A stretch of DNA of 5,391 bases from Verrucomicrobia bacterium UBA1731 (lineage in GTDB: Bacteria; Verrucomicrobiota; Kiritimatiellia; RFP12; UBA1067), in NCBI GenBank assembly GCA_002317575.1, contig DCIH01000020.1, forward strand, positions 1 to 5,391, read 5' to 3'. A program made the position numbers and the translations under genes. Of the stretch, positions 1 through 5,302 are shown piece by piece. Under the pieces are notes generated by a model. That model was given only the letters and a program-made list of their open reading frames with translations. It had not been told where the DNA came from and did no database searches. Numbering within the stretch: the first letter of the stretch is position 1; every line of letters starts with the position of its first letter.

Positions 1-55
1 TCGTCGGGAGAAACGGCCATTTCACATGCAAAAACACGCCCCACCATTTATTCAT
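1..55 (-). CDS. Possible N-terminus of an unidentified protein, cut by the left edge
   Basis: Reading leftward from an ATG at 55-53 gives MNKWWGVFLHVKWPFLPT, open to the window edge. The Trp-rich hydrophobic start could belong to a membrane or exported protein, but 18 residues are too few to name a family. If real, the gene is divergent from queC, with the intergenic region between them about 107 bases. I see no good -10 box or ribosome binding site in front of it: the bases just upstream read GCGCATCTCACCCCG. The opposite strand is also open here in more than one frame, so this may be chance. Confidence 0.3.
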   Translation of the reverse strand, partial: MNKWWGVFLHVKWPFLPT

Positions 56-146
56 CGGGGTGAGATGCGCTTTCCCGACCAGAAAATGGGTAAACTCCAG
101 CATATTTGCGGACTGCGTCAATGCGAACGCCCCGGCCGGGCGAATG

Positions 147-155
147 TGGTATAAT
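147..155 (+). promoter_or_regulatory. Extended -10 promoter of queC, abutting the start codon
   Basis: The sequence TGGTATAATCGCGGGCATG contains a perfect TGnTATAAT extended -10 element. Only seven bases (CGCGGGC) separate TATAAT from the queC ATG at 163. Sigma-70-type transcription normally starts about seven bases after the -10 box, so the transcript should begin at or within a base of the start codon. No Shine-Dalgarno fits in this space. No good -35 hexamer is seen 16-18 bases upstream; the extended -10 TG would compensate. A 10-bp perfect palindrome (CCCGGCCGGG, 131-140) lies in the -35 to spacer area and could be an operator or just GC-rich chance. Confidence 0.65.
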
Positions 156-162
156 CGCGGGC

Positions 163-930
163 ATGGGAAAACATGCCAAGATCGCCGCCGTCGTGGTGCT
201 GAGCGGCGGACAGGACAGTGCGACATGCCTCGCGCTCGCGGTGAAGAAGCACGGCGCAGATCATGTGGCCGCCATCACCTTCAAGTACGGGCAGCGCCAT
301 CAGATTGAAACAGCCTACGCGAAGCGGCTCGCCAAGCGCTTCGGCGTCAAAACGCACAATGTGGTGACGATGGACTTCTACCGGCACCTCACCACCAACG
401 CGCTCATGAACGACCAGCCGATCGCGCGCAAAAAAGGCGCAAGCTGCCCCACGACCGTCGTCGAAGGCCGCAATGCGGCGTTCCTGCTCGCGGCCGGCGT
501 GTGGGCGAAATCACTCGGCGCCACCGAAATCCACACAGGCGTGTCGCAGGCCGACTTCTCGGGCTACCCCGACTGCCGCGCTGTCTTCATCCGCGCGCAG
601 CAGCGCATGATGCGCCTGGCAATGGAATGGCCCTTCAGGATCGTGACGCCCTTCATGCGCATGACGAAGGCGGAGGAATGGGCGCTCGCCGACAGGCTCG
701 GCATCCTTGACGTGATCGAAAACGAAACGGTCACCTGCTACAACGGCGTTCCCGGCAAGGGCTGCGGGAAATGCCCGGCCTGCAAACTGCGCAACCGCGG
801 CCTCGCCGAATTCCGGACGTTGAAATCCGCCGCCGGCAAAACCGCCGCCCGCCCACCGTCAAACAAGCAACGACATTCTTCATGTCCGCATTATACCGCA
901 AAGCAAAACCCGATCCGGCCCTACCCGTAG
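163..930 (+). CDS. queC: 7-cyano-7-deazaguanine synthase QueC
   Basis: QueC converts 7-carboxy-7-deazaguanine to preQ0 with ammonia and ATP, a cytoplasmic step in making queuosine for tRNA wobble bases. The 255-residue product has the N-type PP-loop SGGQDS (14-19), KYGQRH (41-46), EGRN (101-104, usually PGRN), DFSGYPDCR (131-139), KAEEWALAD (169-177), NETVTCYNG (187-195) and four zinc cysteines, C192, C201, C204 and C207, in GCGKCPACKLR. The ATG at 163 is chosen because family members begin a few residues before the PP-loop strand; the in-frame TTG at 106 would add unconserved residues and lies upstream of the -10 box. The family core ends near residue 222. The remaining 33 or so residues (SAAGKTAARPPSN onward) are low-complexity and make the protein longer than the 231-residue E. 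coli enzyme. The gene stands alone; no other queuosine gene is in the window. Confidence 0.96.
   Translation: MGKHAKIAAVVVLSGGQDSATCLALAVKKHGADHVAAITFKYGQRHQIETAYAKRLAKRFGVKTHNVVTMDFYRHLTTNALMNDQPIARKKGASCPTTVVEGRNAAFLLAAGVWAKSLGATEIHTGVSQADFSGYPDCRAVFIRAQQRMMRLAMEWPFRIVTPFMRMTKAEEWALADRLGILDVIENETVTCYNGVPGKGCGKCPACKLRNRGLAEFRTLKSAAGKTAARPPSNKQRHSSCPHYTAKQNPIRPYP
881..895 (-). promoter_or_regulatory. Promoter-like TATAAT plus ATG, antisense inside the queC tail
   Basis: The minus strand reads CGGTATAATGCGGACATG, with TATAAT at 895-890, six bases, then an ATG at 883-881. This is the same layout as the queC promoter (TATAAT, seven bases including GCGG, ATG). The ATG opens a 50-codon frame to 731 starting MKNVVACLTVGG. 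Its later part is Arg/Cys-rich and is the shadow of the queC zinc-binding end, so I do not call it a gene. The box could drive RNA antisense to queC or be a relic of another gene's 5' end fused to the queC 3' end. Confidence 0.4.
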
Positions 931-933
931 AGC

Positions 934-949
934 GGTCGCCGGCGTGACC
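934..949. terminator. Weak hairpin between convergent queC and acyltransferase genes
   Basis: GGTCGCCGGCGTGACC can fold into a six-pair stem (one G-T) with a CGGC loop, in the 42-base gap between the queC stop and the acyltransferase stop. There is no T-tract on either strand, so an intrinsic terminator is only a possibility. It is the only hairpin I see in this gap. Confidence 0.2.
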
Positions 950-972
950 ATGGGCGTAAAAGAACGATCCAA

Positions 973-2037
973 TCACGGACGCCCGCAACGGGAGACCGCT
1001 GTCTGAAACGCGTCCACGGCTTTCATCGCGGCGTACGCGAAGACGAACATCGTCGCCGCGATGCCGACGCCGAAGAGGAACCGGTCGGACGCCGGCAGAT
1101 TGCCGTGCGCGCCGAGCCAATGGAACATCAGCACGCGGAACTGGAAGTGCGTGGCGAAAAGCGGAAACGAAAACTTGCCCATCCAACGGCAAACCGCCGC
1201 CACCTTCTCGTTGCCGATGCGACCGCCCGCCGCCGTCATCACCACGAGCGGCATGGCCACCACGGCCACGGACGCGTCGAACAGTCCGCCGCAAAGCCGA
1301 TCCGGAATGTGCGGCGTGAAGAAAAGCGCCGCGAGCGCCGCCAGCGTCACTGGCAACGCAAAGCGTCCGATGCGGATGCGCCAGCCCATGCGCGCGATGA
1401 ACATGCCCATCAGAACGGGATACGCCAGGCGCGTGAGCGCGATCTTGACGTGGTGCGCCTCGAGCATCCAGCCTGCCTCGAGCTGTCCGTGCGAAATCGC
1501 CATCCAATACGAAAGCGCCGCCGCGGCCGCCGCGAGCGCGCCCAGCATCCACGTCTTCAGATGCCGGAGGACGAACGCGTACACGACGTTGGCCAGATAG
1601 ATGTACTGCATCGTCCACATCGGCCCCTGCAGCACGTGAATGCATCCCCACGCGGCGGGCGCCGGCAACAGCGTGAAGCTGTACAGCAGAACCGCCCACA
1701 TGGGCGGCACGCCGTTCACGCCGAAATGCGCGAAACGCGCCGGCTCGAAACAGAACGCCACCAGCGCGATCAACGACCCCAGCACCACGAGCGGCTGCAT
1801 CCGCAGGAGGCGCCGCTTGAAGAACGAAATCGTGGACATCTCCTTCCACCGCGCGTCGTACGCGTACACGAAGGTGAAACCCGTGAGCGTGAAGAAATAC
1901 TCCACCGGAAAATATCCGTGCGGAATCACCTTGGTCGGCAGCATCTCCGTGAGGTGCAACAGCACCACCGCAAGCGCGCAGAAGCCGCGCAGCGCGTCTA
2001 GAACTTCGAGTTTCGGCTTTTGTTCCACGTCCGCCAT
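973..2037 (-). CDS. OafA/YrhL-type membrane acyltransferase (acyltransferase 3 family)
   Basis: This 354-residue integral membrane protein belongs by motif to the acyltransferase 3 family (PF01757), whose members usually transfer acetyl or other acyl groups to surface or exported glycans. Visible marks are LDALRGFCALAVVLLH (13-28) with R17 and H28, the FFTLTGF segment (48-54, family form FFVLSGF), RRLLRMQP (75-82), W141 with Y145/Y147 (family form WSLxxE, here without the Glu), and MGKFSFPLFATH (286-297). About ten hydrophobic segments can be seen, including 13-33, 43-60, 83-97, 112-130, 142-160, 163-181, 199-216, 226-240, 252-270 and 320-345. The ATG at 2037 fits because the conserved Arg-Gly segment follows at once and TGAGGTG precedes it. 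The start lies eight bases past the GH2 stop, so the two are almost certainly co-transcribed and translationally coupled. The acyl donor and acceptor are unknown. Confidence 0.9.
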   Translation of the reverse strand: MADVEQKPKLEVLDALRGFCALAVVLLHLTEMLPTKVIPHGYFPVEYFFTLTGFTFVYAYDARWKEMSTISFFKRRLLRMQPLVVLGSLIALVAFCFEPARFAHFGVNGVPPMWAVLLYSFTLLPAPAAWGCIHVLQGPMWTMQYIYLANVVYAFVLRHLKTWMLGALAAAAAALSYWMAISHGQLEAGWMLEAHHVKIALTRLAYPVLMGMFIARMGWRIRIGRFALPVTLAALAALFFTPHIPDRLCGGLFDASVAVVAMPLVVMTAAGGRIGNEKVAAVCRWMGKFSFPLFATHFQFRVLMFHWLGAHGNLPASDRFLFGVGIAATMFVFAYAAMKAVDAFQTAVSRCGRP

Positions 2038-2041
2038 GCAG

Positions 2042-2048
2042 CACCTCA
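2042..2048 (-). promoter_or_regulatory. Ribosome binding site of the acyltransferase, overlapping the GH2 stop
   Basis: On the minus strand TGAGGTG combines the GH2 stop codon (TGA, 2048-2046) with a GAGG Shine-Dalgarno core (2047-2044), six bases before the acyltransferase ATG at 2037. This supports both the start choice and coupling of translation. It contrasts with queC and the GH2 gene, which have no such site. Confidence 0.75.
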
Positions 2049-4931
2049 ATCGCGTCCCGCGCCCCCGGTCGTCCCGTCGAACATCGTCCCTTCCCCAGAC
2101 AGGGCGCGCATGCCGTGCGCGCCGCCGTCGCCGACGCCCTTCCGCCCCGCCTTCGCGCGCTCCGCCGCCGTCACCGGCGCCCGTGCGCGGTCCACCAATC
2201 CGTCGAGGATCGCCGTCGCTTCGGGTAGCTTCTCCTGGAGCGCCAACCCGTACGCGAAGAGCCGCCGCCCGCCGTGCGCGTCGACGCTTTCGCCCAGGTT
2301 CGCGTAGCACCCGCCGCCCTCCTCGCTCACGATCGCGAGATCGTCCTCGGCGAAACCGGGAACCGGCATGCGCAATCCCTGCTTGAAAATCCGGAAATGC
2401 AGCGTCGACAAATCGCGGGACGGCGGCAGGTGCCTGAGCACGGGATTGGCCATGTCGAACGTCGCGCCCACGATCCCGTTGAGGAACCACCAGCCGAGCG
2501 CGACGCGCGTGGGGCCTTCGCACCCGCCGACCTCGATCACGCTCTGTCCGCGCGTCAGCGCCGCCGCCGCTTCGGGCGATCCCCAGTCCGCCACCACGAC
2601 TTTCGCCTCGGCGACCTTTTCGGGCGGCAACACGCCGTCGTACGCGGCGCACACCGCGTCCCGGCAGCGGCCGAGCACCGCCAGGTCGCGTCCGTCCCGC
2701 CGTGCGCGTTTCGGAAAGAGCCAGCACGGCCATTCGTTCGAAAACGCCCCCACGGACACGCACAGGCGTCCTGCGGTCGGCGCCGCCACCGACGGCGCGT
2801 CGAACGCGATTTCCGCAGCCTTGCGCACCGGCCCGAGCGGCAGCTCGCCCGCCGTCGCCCTACCCTCGGCGAGCGTCCTGCCGCCACCGTCCGCGACGCG
2901 CCAGACGACCGGCGCACCCGTGAGCGGTCCCTCGCCGTAATTCGCCACCCAGACGGTCGCCGTCACGCGCTCGCCGGACATCGCCTGCAGATGCTCCGGC
3001 GCCGCGTCCACGAACACGCCCACGGGCGAATTGAACCGCGCGAAGCCGGCCATGGTCTGTCCGTTGGGCTTCTCCTCGAAGAACGGATTGAGAACGCCCT
3101 GCGCCATGAACGTGAGGTTTTCCTCGTCGAGCTTGCCCGTCCAGCCGATTTCGTTCGCGCACGTCGCGTCGAGCATGGACCAGAAATAGTAGCCGTCGCA
3201 ATACGGATCCTTGCGCGCCGATTCGACGCCGATCTTCTGCCACGTCGCCTGCAGCGCATGCTGCGCGTCCTGCAGACGGTCGCCCAGCTTGGACGAAACG
3301 CCGAAACGCGCAAGCCACGCGTCGCGCTGCGCATGCGTCATCGGCGCGCCCCACGCGCCGACGTAGCGCTTCTCCAGGCGCGTGTCGATTTTGACGGCGA
3401 GGTTCATGTATTCGTGCGCGAAGAGCGGGATGTCGGGATGGATGCTGCCGCGCGGCCACGGCTGCACGGGCTGGGAAAGGAAATCGATCGTCCCCACGTG
3501 CCCCTTGCCCTTCCACTGCGCGTACCCTTCCGTCGACTGCTCGAGCACGAGACGGTCCGGATCGCGCTTCTTGATCTCGTCGTAAAACCGCTTGCCGAGC
3601 ACCGGACCGAAGGTGCCTTCGTTGCCGCCCGAATAGACGGCGAAGGACGGATGACGCCGGTAGTTCTCCCACAGTTCTTTCGCGTCCACAAGCGGTTCGA
3701 ACGGCGCCCAGGCGACGGGATGGTCGCCGTAGTACGGCAGCTCGGGCTGAATCAGAAGGCCCAGTTCGTCCGCCACCTCGAAGAACTCCGGCCACTCGCA
3801 GCGCGTGTGCAGACGCACCGCATTAAAGCCGCACGCGCGGATGCGGCCGATCCGGTCGCGGTAGTACGCGCGGTCCGCGGGATGGAGTCCGTTGATCGGG
3901 TCGATTTCGTGGAACCCCACGCCGCGCCAGAAAAACGGACGGTTGTTGAGGTACACGTCCTCGCCGCGCACCTCGAGCTTGCGCACGCCGAAGCGCTCCG
4001 TGCGCTCCTGCACCACGACGCCCTGCGACACGAGCTCGACCTTGGCCGTGTAGAGGTTCGGCGATTCGGGCGACCAGGGCCGGAAGTTCTTGAGCGGCAC
4101 GCGCAGAATGTTGTCGCCGCCCGCCGCGACCGGCGCTTCAGCCGTTTCGCCTTCGATCGTCACCCGCAACCTGTTCACTATTCCCTGTTCACTGTTCCCA
4201 GCGATTTCGACATGCACCTCGGCGAGGCGCTTGTCGAAATCGCCGCGGCCCCAGGCGTCGTCGATGAAGACCTTCGGCGTCGCCTCGAGCTCGAGCGCGC
4301 GCGTGATGCCGCCCCAGATGCAGCAACTGTCGCGGTAACCGTGCTTGGACGGCCCCGCGTTCGTGACTTCGGCGACGAACTTCGCTTCGTCGCCCGGCTT
4401 GACGAGATCGGTGATTTCGAACTTGCGCGTCGCGCAGTAGTCGAACACGTGCGCCACGGGCTGCCCGTTCACCCAGAACCAGCCCTGGCTGCCGACGCCG
4501 CCGACCTTGAGCCAGACGCGCTTGCCCTTCCAGTCGGACGGAATCTTCACCGTGCGGCGGTACCAACCGTCGCCGTTGAAGTAGTGCGTGAGCGGCAGGT
4601 GCCGGTAGCCGTCGTACGTGCGGCGCTCCTGCCGGGGAACGGCTTCGCCAACGCCCTGCGTCTCCCAGTTCCCGGGAACGCGGATCTTGCGCACATCCGT
4701 CCAGTTCGGTTCGTTCTGGTGTTGGCGGAAGAACTGCGACCGGTCGGCCGAATATCCGTTCTTGGCGAACGTCCATTCGCCGCCCAGATCGAGCACCGTT
4801 CCCGGCGCATAGCCGCACACGGGATCGACCACCGCGGGATGCGGCGCGCGGCCGGACCAATCGACGTTTCCCGCGCCGAAAAGCAGCGTCGGCGCACAAG
4901 ACAAAACAAAAGCAACGCGAAATGAATTCAT
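2046..4931 (-). CDS. Secreted glycoside hydrolase family 2 enzyme with an extra C-terminal region
   Basis: GH2 enzymes are retaining beta-glycosidases (beta-galactosidase, glucuronidase, mannosidase and others); the sugar cannot be told here. The 961-residue product starts with a signal peptide (1-20, likely cut after FGA) and so acts outside the cytoplasm. The jelly-roll sugar-binding domain covers about 45-220 (LDLGGEWTF, RVPGNWE 84-90, GWYRRTVKIP, VNGQPV, WGGITR). An Ig-like domain spans about 221-317 and the TIM barrel about 318-630. Barrel motifs are NAVRLHTRCEWPEFFEVADELGLL (370-393, in two parts NAVRLHTR and CEWPEFFEVADELGLL), PEL (396-398), GGNEG with N437 and acid/base E438, and FAHEYMN with probable nucleophile E507. 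Residues 635-735 look like another beta-sandwich. Residues 740-918 form a region I do not recognise, then a Gly-rich tail. Residues 245-254 come from a 7-bp tandem repeat. It is the first gene of an operon with the acyltransferase; the signal peptide confirms the start. Confidence 0.95.
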   Translation of the reverse strand: MNSFRVAFVLSCAPTLLFGAGNVDWSGRAPHPAVVDPVCGYAPGTVLDLGGEWTFAKNGYSADRSQFFRQHQNEPNWTDVRKIRVPGNWETQGVGEAVPRQERRTYDGYRHLPLTHYFNGDGWYRRTVKIPSDWKGKRVWLKVGGVGSQGWFWVNGQPVAHVFDYCATRKFEITDLVKPGDEAKFVAEVTNAGPSKHGYRDSCCIWGGITRALELEATPKVFIDDAWGRGDFDKRLAEVHVEIAGNSEQGIVNRLRVTIEGETAEAPVAAGGDNILRVPLKNFRPWSPESPNLYTAKVELVSQGVVVQERTERFGVRKLEVRGEDVYLNNRPFFWRGVGFHEIDPINGLHPADRAYYRDRIGRIRACGFNAVRLHTRCEWPEFFEVADELGLLIQPELPYYGDHPVAWAPFEPLVDAKELWENYRRHPSFAVYSGGNEGTFGPVLGKRFYDEIKKRDPDRLVLEQSTEGYAQWKGKGHVGTIDFLSQPVQPWPRGSIHPDIPLFAHEYMNLAVKIDTRLEKRYVGAWGAPMTHAQRDAWLARFGVSSKLGDRLQDAQHALQATWQKIGVESARKDPYCDGYYFWSMLDATCANEIGWTGKLDEENLTFMAQGVLNPFFEEKPNGQTMAGFARFNSPVGVFVDAAPEHLQAMSGERVTATVWVANYGEGPLTGAPVVWRVADGGGRTLAEGRATAGELPLGPVRKAAEIAFDAPSVAAPTAGRLCVSVGAFSNEWPCWLFPKRARRDGRDLAVLGRCRDAVCAAYDGVLPPEKVAEAKVVVADWGSPEAAAALTRGQSVIEVGGCEGPTRVALGWWFLNGIVGATFDMANPVLRHLPPSRDLSTLHFRIFKQGLRMPVPGFAEDDLAIVSEEGGGCYANLGESVDAHGGRRLFAYGLALQEKLPEATAILDGLVDRARAPVTAAERAKAGRKGVGDGGAHGMRALSGEGTMFDGTTGGAGRD
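4172..4199. repeat. Four tandem 7-bp units inside the GH2 gene
   Basis: Four units abut exactly: TGTTCAC (4172), TATTCCC (4179), TGTTCAC (4186) and TGTTCCC (4193). On the coding strand the consensus is G(G/T)GAA(C/T)A. They are more AT-rich than the flanking coding sequence and are read in frame as GNSEQGIVNR at residues 245-254, between VHVEIA and LRVTIEG of the Ig-like domain, probably a surface loop. Change by one unit would shift the frame of the GH2 gene; three units would restore it. Other copies of the unit are not seen in the window. Confidence 0.85.
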
Positions 4932-4940
4932 GGTCCCGCA

Positions 4941-4970
4941 AGTGTACCATTTTCAGGGCGAATCCAACAA
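4941..4970 (-). promoter_or_regulatory. Promoter of the GH2-acyltransferase operon, close to the start codon
   Basis: The minus strand carries TGGTACACT (4949-4941), an extended -10 box TGnTACACT, nine bases before the ATG at 4931. A -35-like TTGTTG (4970-4965) lies 18 bases upstream of the -10 hexamer. Transcription seven bases after the -10 would leave a leader of only about three bases (ACC), so the mRNA would be leaderless or nearly so. The intervening TGCGGGACC shares GCGGG with the queC promoter and is not a convincing Shine-Dalgarno. Confidence 0.6.
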
Positions 4971-4980
4971 CCCATTTAAG

Positions 4981-5016
4981 TCCCGGTTTTCTCGGGATAA
5001 TTTATCCCGGATTTTC
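4981..5016. promoter_or_regulatory. Operator-like cluster of direct and inverted repeats upstream of GH2
   Basis: A perfect 17-bp palindrome with a one-base centre, CGGGATAATTTATCCCG, sits at 4993-5009, 62-78 bases upstream of the GH2 start and upstream of its -35. It overlaps a direct repeat: TCCCGGTTTTC at 4981-4991 and TCCCGGATTTTC at 5005-5016, start points 24 bases apart. Spacing and symmetry suit a regulator binding as paired dimers. The stem has almost no loop, so an RNA terminator is less likely. No regulator gene is in the window. Confidence 0.45.
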
Positions 5017-5038
5017 ACCAGACCCTTGAAAACATTGG

Positions 5039-5054
5039 CGAAGATTTATCTTCG
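5039..5054. repeat. 16-bp palindrome with a two-base centre
   Basis: CGAAGATTTATCTTCG consists of CGAAGAT and its exact complement around TT. The loop is too small for a good RNA hairpin, so a DNA-binding site is as likely as an RNA structure. It lies 30 bases further from GH2 than the 4981-5016 cluster, with an unrelated sequence. Confidence 0.35.
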
Positions 5055-5120
5055 GGCGCGTTGAAAAGCGTCACGGACTTTCTTTCGAACAGGAAGCACC
5101 CTTTATTCGAGGGTCGACTC

Positions 5121-5298
5121 CCGTCGACGATACACGAAAACGCGGCTGTTTGAGCCAATCGGCTATCGCCGATTCGGTTGGCGGGTCCGGTCGGCTTGAA
5201 GACGCGCACGCGCGTCCCGCCGACCGGGCCCGCCAACCGATCCTACGGGGTTCGGCTCAAACCGTCGCGACACGAAACCGTCACGAAAAGACACGAAA
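5121..5298. repeat. CACGAAA direct repeats bracketing the folded element
   Basis: CACGAAA occurs at 5133-5139, 5271-5277, 5282-5288 and 5292-5298. The left copy and the first right copy belong to longer, similar stretches. CCGTCG at 5121-5126 is followed by ACGATACACGAAAACG, and CCGTCG at 5262-5267 by CGACACGAAACCG; these are imperfect direct repeats of about 20 bases. They enclose almost exactly the folded element at 5148-5262. The right three copies are spaced 11 and 10 bases apart, about one helical turn. They lie just after the GxxExxY stop codon on the minus strand. Confidence 0.6.
5148..5262. other. Three-way-junction fold: structured RNA or hairpin-based mobile element
   Basis: An outer stem pairs GTTTGAGCC (5148-5156) with GGCTCAAAC (5254-5262), nine perfect pairs. 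Immediately inside is hairpin A, AATCGGC (5157-5163) with GCCGATT (5168-5174), loop TATC. Directly abutting it is hairpin B, 5175-5195 with 5219-5239, 21 pairs of which one (5186 with 5228) is T-G. At its tip is a further six-pair stem GACGCG (5201-5206) with CGCGTC (5211-5216), loop CACG. No base is unpaired between the outer stem, A and B; the return linker 5240-5253 has 14 bases. The T-G pair becomes an A-C mismatch in the other strand, a slight hint toward plus-strand RNA. Read on the minus strand it follows the GxxExxY gene and could act as a terminator, with GTTTTC after it. I do not recognise a known RNA family. Confidence 0.6.
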
Positions 5299-5302
5299 GG
5301 AA

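Larger units (their letters stand above)
4932..5302. other. Gene-free stretch between the GH2 start and the GxxExxY stop
   Basis: No reading frame here looks like a gene. The minus-strand frame at 5236-5015 (73 codons) runs through one whole arm of the large hairpin and has no homologous look. A short minus-strand frame from 5045 to 4953 (30 codons, no ATG, ending LSRENRDLNGLLDSP) reads oddly protein-like, but it overlaps the operator-like palindrome and the GH2 promoter. The left part is visibly more AT-rich than the genes. The contents I can support are the promoter, two palindromic sites, the folded element and the CACGAAA repeats. Confidence 0.7.

Noticed and set aside
56..149. preQ1 riboswitch ahead of queC
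   Set aside because: No preQ1-type stem and A-rich tail is visible, and the promoter position leaves no leader to hold one.
731..883. 50-codon minus-strand frame starting MKNVVACLTVGG
   Set aside because: Only the first dozen residues look gene-like; the rest is complementary to the conserved QueC zinc site. Kept as a promoter-like finding, not as a gene.
2038..2763. Upstream extension of the acyltransferase frame to 2763
   Set aside because: The extension lies wholly inside the GH2 gene in another frame, is Arg/Gly-rich, and the true start is marked by the GAGG site and the conserved N-terminal motif.
2274..4925. 883-codon plus-strand open frame opposite the GH2 gene
   Set aside because: It is the antisense shadow of a high-GC gene. 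The product is dominated by Arg, His and Ala with no motifs, while the minus strand has complete GH2 signatures.
4981..5054. Start of a CRISPR array
   Set aside because: The repeated pieces are short, differ from each other, and are not separated by spacers of constant length.
5015..5236. 73-codon minus-strand frame in the right intergenic region
   Set aside because: It runs through the long hairpin arm and palindrome, has mixed composition and no recognisable motif or ribosome binding site.
5148..5262. Integron attC site
   Set aside because: The fold is attC-like in size, but the arms end in GTTTGAG and CTCAAAC and lack the RYYYAAC/GTTRRRY boxes in the right order; no cassette gene arrangement is seen.
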